Positions 1 to 7,660 of a DNA stretch of 18,314 nt are shown here, piece by piece (position 1 is the first letter of the stretch; the number at the start of each line of letters is the position of its first letter). The DNA lies in the NCBI GenBank assembly GCA_041689995.1, contig JBDNFD010000129.1, positions 1 through 18,314 of the forward strand. The letters are read 5' to 3'. Under the pieces are notes generated by a model. It did no database searches. It was not told the DNA's origin and saw only the letters and a program-made list of their open reading frames with translations. The DNA is from DASSWG01 sp041689995 (GTDB lineage Bacteria; Bacteroidota; Bacteroidia; Flavobacteriales; Flavobacteriaceae). The position numbers and the translations under genes are program-made.

Positions 1-2
1 AA

Positions 3-875
3 CCAACTGCCTCAAATGTTCCAAACCCCTATACGGTATCAGGGCTGAACGGTGAAGCCACTTACGAATTCTATGTTCGTGCCAGTTGTAGTGACGGTTA
101 TAGTGAATGGTCCGGACCCAAGAGTTTTACTTATTCCAGTACAGGAAATCCCAAAGATTATTTACCGTTAGCCGAAGCAAACTCTTGGAGCTACAGTAAT
201 GAGAAATCATTTAATGGTGGGGCACCGGTTCAAAGCGAAGAAACTATGACGGCTGGCGCAGCCTCTGAAGAAAATGGAATGATGTATTATCCGATGGAAA
301 ATGATGATCCAGCGGGAGCAGGTTTTATGACGGATACCTTTTCTAATGGAACACTGCACCAAGACGGCGATCAAATGATTTATAATGGTTCTATTATTAT
401 TGAGATTGATCAATTGCAAATGGATCCGGTGGAAATCATGATTGACAACGGAGTTATTTTCAGTGAAACCGCAGCTGCTGGTACTCAATTGTTCACCTTT
501 GAAGGATCGGAAACCCAAACGCTCGATATCGGGGTTCTTGTTCCTGTCACAATGGAATATATTGTCACGACCACTAATGTGGAATTTTTGGACAGCTACA
601 CCACGCCTAACGGCGATGTTTATGAAGACGTTCTGCAAGCGGATTTAGTTATTTCGGGATCGGATGTTGCGGTATATAATGGACTGCCCATTACCGTTAT
701 GGCTAATCAAGATATTATAACGACCACAAATTTTTATGCAAATGGGATTGGAATGATTTATAGTAGCGTAATTGACAACTATGAATTTGAAGATTTATCA
801 TTGTTAGGTTTACCTCAAATTCCAAATGTCCATATTGAAGGTTCGCAGGAATTAACAGCTCACACTTTGAACTAA
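3..875 (+). CDS. Secreted fibronectin type III domain protein, C-terminal part (5' truncated)
   Basis: The reading frame is open from the window edge, so the start lies upstream; 290 residues are visible, ending at TAA. Visible residues 1-45 look like the second half of a fibronectin III domain of the kind common in extracellular Bacteroidota proteins, with GLNGEATYEFYVRASC and then GYSEWSGPKSFTY. After a short linker comes PLAEANSWSY, which resembles the start of a C-terminal module found in cell-surface proteins; I do not recognise the rest, which is acidic, rich in beta-prone residues and low in lysine. I see no type IX secretion sorting domain at the C-terminus. The protein is probably exported, but the signal peptide is outside the window. 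The function is unknown; adhesion or polymer binding would be a guess. An intrinsic terminator follows 22 bases downstream. Confidence 0.75.
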   Translation, partial: PTASNVPNPYTVSGLNGEATYEFYVRASCSDGYSEWSGPKSFTYSSTGNPKDYLPLAEANSWSYSNEKSFNGGAPVQSEETMTAGAASEENGMMYYPMENDDPAGAGFMTDTFSNGTLHQDGDQMIYNGSIIIEIDQLQMDPVEIMIDNGVIFSETAAAGTQLFTFEGSETQTLDIGVLVPVTMEYIVTTTNVEFLDSYTTPNGDVYEDVLQADLVISGSDVAVYNGLPITVMANQDIITTTNFYANGIGMIYSSVIDNYEFEDLSLLGLPQIPNVHIEGSQELTAHTLN

Positions 876-896
876 TTCAATTCTTTATGAAATAAT

Positions 897-928
897 AATA
901 GGGCGCAGATAATGCGTCCTATTTTTTT
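897..928 (+). terminator. Intrinsic terminator after the fibronectin III gene
   Basis: An 11-bp stem (AATAGGGCGCA paired with TGCGTCCTATT, including one G-T pair) closes a 5-base loop, and the descending arm runs into a run of seven T. It sits 22 bases after the stop of the upstream gene and 5 bases before the end of the convergent oxidoreductase gene. In the opposite direction the bases after the stem are only moderately T-rich, so weaker bidirectional action is possible. Confidence 0.85.
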
Positions 929-932
929 GAAA

Positions 933-3848
933 TTAAATTAGAGCTTTGCTTAAAATAGAAATTGGATGCTCTGCTTCCCGAGGTGTCCCATCTTTTATTT
1001 GATGCCGACAGCTGGTTCCATTTGCAGCAATGACAGTTTCTTTATCGGCTCTTCTTACCGCAGGAAAAAGTGTTTGTTCCCCGATATTCATACTCACTTC
1101 ATAATGTTCCTTTTCAAACCCAAAACTTCCGGCCATTCCGCAGCAACCCGAAGGAATGACTGTCACGTGGAAATTCTTCGGCAAATTCAATATGTCGAAA
1201 GTACATACAACGTTTGATAAGGCTTTCTGATGACAATGACCCTGAATTTTAATGATCTTTTTTTTAGCAGTGAATTGTGATGATTTAATATGACCAAGTT
1301 TTATTTCATTTTGAAGAAATTCTTCTATCAAGAACACATTTTTTGCCAACTTTTTGGCTGCGATTTTATCATTTGCCAATCTTGAATATTCATCGCGAAA
1401 GCTCAAAATTGCAGAAGGTTCAATTCCCACCAAAGGTGTTTTTTCATTAATTATTCCCCGGAAAATTTCGATGTTTCGATCTGCACATTTCTTTGCTTGC
1501 TCCAAAAAACCTTTGGAAATAAAGGCTCTTCCACTTTCACTATGAGCAACGATTTTAACTCCATAATTTAATTTCACCAATAAATTGATACAGTCAACAC
1601 CGATTTGGGTATCCAAATAATTAGTGAATTCATCCACAAAAAGATAGACGATTTTTATCGGGTTTTCTGGTTTTAAATTTATTTCCCCCGCAGCAATAAT
1701 TTTACGTAAACTCCTTTTTGAAATCTTTGGAATGCTACGTTCTGGAGCAATATTCAGCAGATTTTTGAAAATTTTTGACGTCCAAGAATTGGTACAAAAC
1801 GAGTTGTAAATAGTCGGTGCAATCGAAGCAAAATGGTTCAACCGATTATTATAGGCGAAGAGTTTAGTGCGCAGGGAACTGCCATGTATTTTTTGATAAT
1901 TATATTGAAATTCAGATTTAAGCACCGCCGCATCTACGCTAGAAGGACATTCATTTTGGCAACCCTTACAGCTAATACAAAGATCGAAGACTTCTTTTAA
2001 CTCCTCATGATCAAATTTATTTGGTTTTTCACTGGTTGTTAAAAATTCCCTCAAGGCGTTTGCCCGGGCACGTGTGGTGTCTTTTTCGTTTCTGGTAGCG
2101 CGATAACTCGGGCACATGGTTCCTCCTGAAGCCGCACTTTTCCTGCAATCGCCACTACCGTTACAGCGCTCCGCCGCACGTAAAATTCCGAGGGAATCCG
2201 AAAAATCCATTAGGGTTTCTATTTCTGGCTCTTCTCTTCCGGGTTCATAGCGTAAAGAAGTTTCCATTGGAAGCGCATCAGTAATTTTCCCCGGATTGAA
2301 GATTCCATGCGGATCAAAAACTTGTTTGATATTTCGGAACAGTTCGTAATTGGCTTTTCCCACCATTTTTTCGATAAATTCCGCACGCACGCGACCATCG
2401 CCATGTTCACCGCTTAAAGAACCTCCATACTTTTTTACCAAGTCTGCTACTTCTTCCGCAATTTGTTTAAATAACCGGACATCATCGTGTTTTTTGAGGT
2501 TCAAAATTGGCCGGAGATGCAACTCCCCTGCCCCGGCATGCGCATAATACACTACATTTTGTCGGTGGGTTTTCATTATTTCCGAAAATTCTGCAATATA
2601 ATTGGCCAAATCAGGCAAAGCGACCGCCGTATCTTCTATGCAAGCCACCGCTTTTTCATCGCCTACAATATTGCCCAACAAGCCCAACCCAGCTTTTCTC
2701 AGTTCCAGCGCCATTTCAATTTCTTCATTATGAAGCACCGGATTAGCATAGCTTTCGGTATTATTATTTAACACGTCCAATAAATTTGCAACTTGGAGTT
2801 TCAGTCCTTCTTCGGAATCATCGCATAATTGCAACATTAAAATCGCCTTGGGATCACCTTCAATAAAAAACTTATTTTTCTGATATTTCAAGTTGTCTTT
2901 GGTGCAATCCAAAATCACCTTATCCATCATTTCACAGGTATATAAATTGCATTGCATCACAGGATTTACGGCCAACAAACAAGATTCAATAGTGGGGAAA
3001 TGAGCCGCAACCATAGCCGTTTTTTTTGGGGGAAGCCGGTCGAGTTTCAGTTTTATTTTGGTGGTAAATGCCAAAGTTCCTTCACTTCCGGTCAGCAATT
3101 CGCACATATTAAACTTTTTTGTACGATTGGAAAATAGTTCAGTGTCCAGCAAACAATCAACGGCATAGCCAGTATTTCTTCTATGAATTTCCGGTTTTGG
3201 AAATTCCTGCCGTATTTTCTCTTGTGTATCCTTTTGGGAAAGTTTTTCGTAAATAGTTCGGTATATTTTTCCTTCTAAAGAATCCAATTTCATTTTTTGT
3301 TCAAATTCTTCCTTGGAGATTTCCTTAAAAATCACTTCGTTTCCATCAGATAATAGGGTGTGCAATTCCAAGACTTTATCGCGTGTCACCCCGTATTTGA
3401 TGGACGTGGTCCCACAGGAATTATTGCCCACCATTCCTCCAATCATAGCGCGATTGGAAGTGGATGTATTTGGACCCAAAAACAAACCAGAGGCTTCAAT
3501 CTGTCGATTCATATCGTCACGGATCACCCCAGGATGTACGGTAATAGTCTCATTAACGGAATCAATATCAATGATTTGTGCAAAATATTTAGAAATATCC
3601 ACTACGATTCCACCTCCGATGCATTGTCCCGCCAAAGAAGTTCCTGCCGCTCTCGGAATCATTGAAGTATGGTTTTTCTGACAAAAACGTATAATTTTCT
3701 TTAAATCAGAAATTGTTTTTGGAAGAATCACTGCCAAAGGAATTTCACGATAAACCGATGCATCTGTAGCGTATAATTTTGTGGTGAGGCCGTCAACTAA
3801 CAACTCGCCTTCTAATTCATTTCGCAATAATTGCAGTAAATTTTGCAC
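933..3848 (-). CDS. YdiJ/D-lactate dehydrogenase-like FAD-binding and (Fe-S)-binding oxidoreductase
   Basis: A 971-residue flavoprotein of the GlcD/D2HGDH superfamily fused to a GlpC-like iron-sulfur half, close in length and order to E. coli YdiJ. Residues 35-270 form the FAD-binding PCMH domain (PRAAGTSLAGQ at 65-75, GGMVGNNSCGT at 137-147). Residues 275-530 are the FAD-oxidase C-terminal domain, with AHAGAGELHLRP (436-447) and SGEHGDG (479-485), both typical active-site stretches of this family. Fe-S cysteines follow: C562, C568, C579 and then C624, C627, C630, C634. A CCG-type domain ends the protein (GHCHQ 870-874, GCCGMAGSFG 901-910). Expected role: oxidation of a D-2-hydroxy acid (D-lactate or D-2-hydroxyglutarate), passing electrons through Fe-S clusters to the respiratory chain at the inner face of the membrane. 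The substrate cannot be decided from sequence. It is transcribed alone; no TAnnTTTG promoter was found upstream. Confidence 0.88.
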   Translation of the reverse strand: MQNLLQLLRNELEGELLVDGLTTKLYATDASVYREIPLAVILPKTISDLKKIIRFCQKNHTSMIPRAAGTSLAGQCIGGGIVVDISKYFAQIIDIDSVNETITVHPGVIRDDMNRQIEASGLFLGPNTSTSNRAMIGGMVGNNSCGTTSIKYGVTRDKVLELHTLLSDGNEVIFKEISKEEFEQKMKLDSLEGKIYRTIYEKLSQKDTQEKIRQEFPKPEIHRRNTGYAVDCLLDTELFSNRTKKFNMCELLTGSEGTLAFTTKIKLKLDRLPPKKTAMVAAHFPTIESCLLAVNPVMQCNLYTCEMMDKVILDCTKDNLKYQKNKFFIEGDPKAILMLQLCDDSEEGLKLQVANLLDVLNNNTESYANPVLHNEEIEMALELRKAGLGLLGNIVGDEKAVACIEDTAVALPDLANYIAEFSEIMKTHRQNVVYYAHAGAGELHLRPILNLKKHDDVRLFKQIAEEVADLVKKYGGSLSGEHGDGRVRAEFIEKMVGKANYELFRNIKQVFDPHGIFNPGKITDALPMETSLRYEPGREEPEIETLMDFSDSLGILRAAERCNGSGDCRKSAASGGTMCPSYRATRNEKDTTRARANALREFLTTSEKPNKFDHEELKEVFDLCISCKGCQNECPSSVDAAVLKSEFQYNYQKIHGSSLRTKLFAYNNRLNHFASIAPTIYNSFCTNSWTSKIFKNLLNIAPERSIPKISKRSLRKIIAAGEINLKPENPIKIVYLFVDEFTNYLDTQIGVDCINLLVKLNYGVKIVAHSESGRAFISKGFLEQAKKCADRNIEIFRGIINEKTPLVGIEPSAILSFRDEYSRLANDKIAAKKLAKNVFLIEEFLQNEIKLGHIKSSQFTAKKKIIKIQGHCHQKALSNVVCTFDILNLPKNFHVTVIPSGCCGMAGSFGFEKEHYEVSMNIGEQTLFPAVRRADKETVIAANGTSCRHQIKDGTPREAEHPISILSKALI

Positions 3849-3924
3849 GTCTTTTTTCTTTAAAAATACATAAAATAGTCTTCAAAAAATTTCTAGGAAA
3901 TCATAAAATAGTTAAAACCAAAAA

Positions 3925-3940
3925 AAGAATAGTCATTCTT
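3925..3940 (-). terminator. Weak hairpin with T run upstream of the oxidoreductase
   Basis: AAGAAT AGTC ATTCTT is a perfect 6-bp hairpin with a 4-base loop. Read on the minus strand it is followed directly by five further T residues (ATTCTTTTTTTGG). It lies in the divergent spacer, 77 bases upstream of the oxidoreductase start, so it could stop antisense transcription or act as a leader attenuator. The stem is AT-rich and weak. Confidence 0.3.
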
Positions 3941-3971
3941 CATTTATTAGGCTATTTTTTTTCGGTTTCCG

Positions 3972-3979
3972 TACCTTTG
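3972..3979 (+). promoter_or_regulatory. Bacteroidota -7 promoter element (TACCTTTG) for the ClC gene
   Basis: TACCTTTG matches the TAnnTTTG -7 element recognised by the Bacteroidota primary sigma factor. It lies 74 bases before the ClC start codon. No good TTG -33 element is present at the usual distance, although a T8 run lies upstream. Transcription would start a few bases downstream, giving a leader of about 65-70 bases. Confidence 0.6.
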
Positions 3980-4053
3980 CACCTTTCTCAAAATAAGGGC
4001 GATTTTTGGCCAATAATAATACATTCCGGCAAATATAATCAATAATAAAAAAA

Positions 4054-5931
4054 ATGGCCATTGACAACCAAGAAGAACGTATCCCTATTTCAATTTCATT
4101 GGATTCCACTTTGGCGTCAGAAAATCTGCATCCAATAGTCGGCCAAAATAAAAACCGCATTCTGTTTATTTCGAGTTTAGCGGTGCTTATTTCAGTATTT
4201 ATCAGTTTTATTGCCAAATTCCTGATCAACCTCATTCATTTGATCACCAATATATTCTTTTATGGTGAATTTTCTTTTGTCAATCTCGGACCTGCTGGAA
4301 ACAACCTCGGATTATTCGTTATTATTATTCCAGTCATCGGTGGACTTGTGGTAGGTCTTTTGGTGCTTTATGGTTCCAAAGGCATTCGCGGACATGGAAT
4401 TCCAGAAGCCATGGAACAGATTTTAACCAACAAGAGCCGTATTAGTCCGGTGCTGACTTATTTGAAACCAATTGCTTCAGCCATTGCAATTGGTACAGGA
4501 GGACCTTTTGGTGCGGAAGGTCCAATCATCTCCACCGGTGGCGCTTTGGGTTCCACTATGGGACAAGTGATGAAAATCACCTCAAACGAACGGAAAATTT
4601 TACTTGCTGCGGGAGCGGCCGCTGGTATGTCGGCAATTTTTGGATCACCAATCGCCGCCATATTTTTGGCCATAGAACTGTTGCTATTCGAATTTTCGCC
4701 GCGATCGATCATTCCAGTCGCACTGGCTTGTATTACAGGGGCTGCGGGTCATCATTTGTTATTTGACGTGGAGCCTTTTTTCAAAATGGAATATGTTGCC
4801 ATTCCCAGCCACGGCGCTCTTGCGCTATATAGTCTGATGGGGGTCGTGATCGGCATTTTGTCCGTAGGAGTTTCCAAATCAATTTATTGGATAGAAGATA
4901 TGTTCGAAAAACTGCCAATTCATCTGATGTGGTGGCCAGCAATTGGTGGTATTGCCGTTGGCGTGATTGGTTATTTTGCTCCGAAAACTTTGGGTGTCGG
5001 ATACGGAAATATTACGGACCTTCTTACTGGTTCTTTATCCCTACAAGTAATTTTTGGATTGTGTATTTTAAAATTTCTTTCCTGGGCCATTGCACTTGGA
5101 AGTGGAACTGCTGGCGGAACATTGGCGCCGTTGATGATTATTGGTGGAGCTACTGGAAGCCTTTTGGGTTCTTTGTTAATGTACCTTTTTCCCGGATTGG
5201 ATATTTCTTTGCCTTTGGCAGCTTTGTTGGGAATGGGCGCCATGTTTTCGGGAGCTTCGCGCGCCGTTCTGACATCTATTATTTTTTTCGTGGAAACCAC
5301 AGGTGAAGCGAATGCACTTTTGCCATTATTGGCTGCTTGTTTGGGATCTTACCTAATTTCCTTCATATTCATGAAAAATACAATAATGACGGAAAAAATT
5401 GAACGTCGCGGGGTGCGTGTTCCAGATTCCTACGAATCTGATTCCCTCGGAAAGGTTCGGGTTCAGGAGGTTATCAAAACCAATAGTTTTGTTTTAAGCG
5501 AAGATAGTATAATTGCTGAAGCACGCGAATGGCTGCATGAACACGAAGAATACAAAAGCAATTATTTCGTTATCTCAAATGAAAAAGGAGAATACCGCGG
5601 AATTTTGAGTTCTTCAAGTTTATTTGGAGGCCATCATCTGGACGAAGCTCCGATCGGCACTTTGGTTCGACGTAAAAATATTTCCATTTCCAAAGATGAT
5701 AATCTGCGAACGGCCGTAAAACGCATGGCGATTGAAAATATTGATGTTCTTCCGGTTATTGATAGAAAAGATGGAACTGAACATATTATTGGAGTTGTAG
5801 GCTATCAGGATATTATAAAAACTTACAAAGAAGAAATGGAGGAAAATATCCAACAAGATCCCAATATTTCTTTGAGGCGTAAATCTTTGAAAATTTTATT
5901 GCGAGGGAAAAATTTGATGACCAAAAAATAA
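4054..5931 (+). CDS. ClC-family chloride channel/exchanger with C-terminal CBS pair
   Basis: A 625-residue ClC protein. The membrane part (residues about 35-450) carries the three anion-selectivity motifs: GHGIP at 113-117 (usual GSGIP), GAEGP at 153-157 with the external gating glutamate E155, and GGTLAP at 354-359 (usual GxFxP). The conserved GASRAVLTSIIFFVETTG stretch lies at 400-417. A cytoplasmic CBS domain pair follows (about 470-525 and 536-592), which in this family binds adenine nucleotides and tunes transport. By hand alignment to E. coli ClC-ec1, the inner proton glutamate (E203) falls on L209, just after E208, and the central tyrosine appears to be M445 or a neighbour; so coupling to protons is uncertain. 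It probably moves chloride across the inner membrane for acid or osmotic balance. The start ATG follows an A run rather than a Shine-Dalgarno site, as expected here. Only 8 bases separate its stop from the convergent gene. Confidence 0.9.
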   Translation: MAIDNQEERIPISISLDSTLASENLHPIVGQNKNRILFISSLAVLISVFISFIAKFLINLIHLITNIFFYGEFSFVNLGPAGNNLGLFVIIIPVIGGLVVGLLVLYGSKGIRGHGIPEAMEQILTNKSRISPVLTYLKPIASAIAIGTGGPFGAEGPIISTGGALGSTMGQVMKITSNERKILLAAGAAAGMSAIFGSPIAAIFLAIELLLFEFSPRSIIPVALACITGAAGHHLLFDVEPFFKMEYVAIPSHGALALYSLMGVVIGILSVGVSKSIYWIEDMFEKLPIHLMWWPAIGGIAVGVIGYFAPKTLGVGYGNITDLLTGSLSLQVIFGLCILKFLSWAIALGSGTAGGTLAPLMIIGGATGSLLGSLLMYLFPGLDISLPLAALLGMGAMFSGASRAVLTSIIFFVETTGEANALLPLLAACLGSYLISFIFMKNTIMTEKIERRGVRVPDSYESDSLGKVRVQEVIKTNSFVLSEDSIIAEAREWLHEHEEYKSNYFVISNEKGEYRGILSSSSLFGGHHLDEAPIGTLVRRKNISISKDDNLRTAVKRMAIENIDVLPVIDRKDGTEHIIGVVGYQDIIKTYKEEMEENIQQDPNISLRRKSLKILLRGKNLMTKK

Positions 5932-5939
5932 ACTGACAG

Positions 5940-6794
5940 CTATTTATTGTTCAATTCAATTTCAAACAGTTTACCGGGCGATCCTTCGCTACTGAGAAAA
6001 ATTTTCCCGTTCGGTCCAAACGTCAATCCTTCTGGCTGGGGAAATTTATTTTTATTCATCCGGAAAATCCTTTTTGCATTTTCGGCTTCGTAGAGAACAA
6101 TGGCTGGATATTTTGAAATTAATACATATAGATTATTATTGTTCAAGGCAATTTCCGAAGGTTGAAATTCTATCTTTTTTTCTGCATTTTCAAAAGGAAA
6201 TTCAAGTTTGTACACAGGCTCTGTAAGAAATGATTTTGTTTGCAAGTCAAAAGCATAAATCTCTTTATAGTTATGTCGATTTCCTTTTTCCTTTTCCTTG
6301 ATCAATAATAATAACCTATTCGCATTTTCATCATAAGAAAGGCCTTCAATATCTACTCCGTCCGGAAATGGAGAAGAATAAATCATGGTGTTCCCCGGAA
6401 CTTTTCCAGAGTCAAAATCCTTGATCTCGAACAAACTGCCATCGCTTCGTAAAACAAAAGCTGTGTTTCCCACTATCGTAATTCCTTCATAATCACCTTC
6501 TTTTCCAAAATGAATTTTTTTGGTGATTTTCTCCTCCGAAAGATCGAAAATAAAAATAGTTCCAAGTTCATCTTGAACGCAAGCGATTTGATTTTCAGAT
6601 AAGTATGCAATTCCGGAAATTTCTTCCAGTTCGTTTGGAAGTTCCCATTCATGCACCACCACAATATTATTGAATTCTGAATCTTGGTCGCTTGTTATTT
6701 TGGTGAAACACATATAAAGACCCACAATTATTAATGAAATCAACAAAACGATCCAAAGTACAGGATTCTTTTTGATCAGTTTAGAGCTTGCCAT
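5940..6794 (-). CDS. SdiA-regulated (YjiK-like) membrane-anchored beta-propeller protein
   Basis: A 284-residue protein with a basic N-terminus (KLIKK) and one hydrophobic helix at about residues 12-30. There is no lipobox (LYMC does not fit), so it is best read as membrane-anchored with a periplasmic domain. The rest looks like the SdiA-regulated/YjiK family (Pfam PF06977), a beta-propeller related to phytase-like propellers. Typical blade signatures recur: EISGIAY (58-64), GDYEGITIV (100-108), DGVDIEGLSYD (145-155), QPSEIAL and, near the end, QPEGLTFGPNGK. The biochemical role of this family is not established; some members are near secreted nucleases or phosphatases. Here the neighbours are a ClC channel (convergent) and an FKBP gene (divergent), neither of which fixes its function. 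Confidence 0.75.
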   Translation of the reverse strand: MASSKLIKKNPVLWIVLLISLIIVGLYMCFTKITSDQDSEFNNIVVVHEWELPNELEEISGIAYLSENQIACVQDELGTIFIFDLSEEKITKKIHFGKEGDYEGITIVGNTAFVLRSDGSLFEIKDFDSGKVPGNTMIYSSPFPDGVDIEGLSYDENANRLLLLIKEKEKGNRHNYKEIYAFDLQTKSFLTEPVYKLEFPFENAEKKIEFQPSEIALNNNNLYVLISKYPAIVLYEAENAKRIFRMNKNKFPQPEGLTFGPNGKIFLSSEGSPGKLFEIELNNK

Positions 6795-6867
6795 TTATTT
6801 ATAAAGATTAGCAGCAATTTCCCTAAAAAACAGGAATTTCTTTCACAATAAATACATAAAAAAATAA

Positions 6868-6887
6868 AATTGGAATGAAATCCAATT
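6868..6887. repeat. 7-bp inverted repeat in the divergent spacer
   Basis: AATTGGA and TCCAATT form a perfect inverted repeat separated by six bases (ATGAAA). It lies between the divergent YjiK-like and FKBP genes, 65 bases before the FKBP -33 element. It could be an operator or a chance AT-rich hairpin; no T run follows. Confidence 0.3.
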
Positions 6888-6951
6888 GTTTAAAACCCAG
6901 ATTTCCAAAGGTTAAAATTTTCATAAGATTAGAAAAGAAACTCGTATCTAC

Positions 6952-6981
6952 TTGGGTTTCAATTTAAATCCTTTAGTTTTG
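6952..6981 (+). promoter_or_regulatory. Bacteroidota promoter (TTG-N19-TAGTTTTG) for the FKBP gene
   Basis: TTG at 6952-6954 and TAGTTTTG at 6974-6981 are separated by 19 bases, which fits the Bacteroidota consensus TTTG-N(about 19)-TAnnTTTG. The predicted leader to the ATG at 7044 is about 58 bases and ends in an A-rich stretch. This is one of the two most complete promoters in the window. Confidence 0.75.
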
Positions 6982-7043
6982 CAATTCGACGGAAAGGTTT
7001 TAATCAAACTTTTCTAAAACAATAAATTGAAAAAACATAATTT

Positions 7044-7472
7044 ATGAGTCAAGTAAAGCAAAATGACACCGTAAAAGTACATTACACTGGAAAATTGACA
7101 GATGGTCAAATATTCGATAGTTCCTTGGAACGCGAACCCCTCGAATTTACATTGGGAAAAGGAATGTTGATTCCGGGATTTGAAAAAGGATTGCTGAATA
7201 TGGAGCCAAATGAAAAGAAAACGGTCACAGTTCCTTGTGATGAAGCTTATGGAAAAGTGAACGAAGATCTTTTTCACGAAGTAAAAAAAGAGCAACTTCC
7301 CCCAGAAGTCAAACCAGAAGTGGGAATGGGCCTAGTATCAAAAAACCCGGACGGCAGCGAGAACCAATTGAGGGTTACAGAGGTGAAGGAAGATTCGATT
7401 ATCGTGGATGCAAATCATCCATTGGCAGGAAAAGATTTGGTTTTTGAATTGGATCTAGTTGAGATAAAATAG
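7044..7472 (+). CDS. SlyD-like FKBP-type peptidyl-prolyl cis-trans isomerase
   Basis: A 142-residue cytoplasmic FKBP of the SlyD/FkpB type. The N-terminal FKBP half (residues 1-69) contains VKVHYTGKLTDGQIFDSS and GKGMLIPGFEKGLLNMEPNEK. The insert-in-flap domain (about 70-122), a chaperone module that binds unfolded chains, interrupts the fold. The chain returns with VDANHPLAGKDLVFELDLVEI (121-141), in which NHPLAGK is a family signature. The His/Cys-rich nickel-binding tail of enterobacterial SlyD is absent, so a role in nickel delivery is unlikely. It should catalyse proline isomerisation and assist folding. It is a single-gene unit, with a good promoter upstream and a strong terminator downstream. 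No signal peptide is present. Confidence 0.92.
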   Translation: MSQVKQNDTVKVHYTGKLTDGQIFDSSLEREPLEFTLGKGMLIPGFEKGLLNMEPNEKKTVTVPCDEAYGKVNEDLFHEVKKEQLPPEVKPEVGMGLVSKNPDGSENQLRVTEVKEDSIIVDANHPLAGKDLVFELDLVEIK

Positions 7473-7496
7473 TAAGGAAACACTTTTTTTTAAATT

Positions 7497-7529
7497 AAAC
7501 ACGGACACGAACAGTCCGTGTTTTTTTTT
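7497..7529 (+). terminator. Intrinsic terminator after the FKBP gene
   Basis: AAACACGGAC and GTCCGTGTTT form a perfect 10-bp stem around a 7-base loop (ACGAACA), and the descending arm runs into nine T. It sits 24 bases after the FKBP stop and separates that gene from rpoD. Confidence 0.92.
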
Positions 7530-7591
7530 GTTTAAACCTGTAAGAAATCGGAAAAAACAAACCTTAAATCCTTCTTAATATTAGTAGCGAT

Positions 7592-7599
7592 TATATTTG
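7592..7599 (+). promoter_or_regulatory. Bacteroidota -7 promoter element (TATATTTG) for rpoD
   Basis: TATATTTG matches TAnnTTTG and lies 61 bases before the rpoD ATG. No TTG is present at the usual -33 distance; only the T-rich CTTCTTAATATT lies there. If used, the primary sigma factor would transcribe its own gene. Confidence 0.55.
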
Positions 7600-7660
7600 G
7601 AAATGATCGAAAATTATCGTACCATGAGGAATTATAAAACCGTCATAATAAAGGCACTAT

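Noticed and set aside
207..638. 143-residue minus-strand open frame opposite the fibronectin III gene
   Set aside because: The plus-strand frame continues a recognisable fibronectin III domain and ends at a strong terminator; the minus frame has no recognisable motif.
6690..6762. Lipoprotein signal (LYMC) in the YjiK-like protein
   Set aside because: The residues before the cysteine (Tyr, Met) do not fit a lipobox; an uncleaved membrane anchor is more likely.
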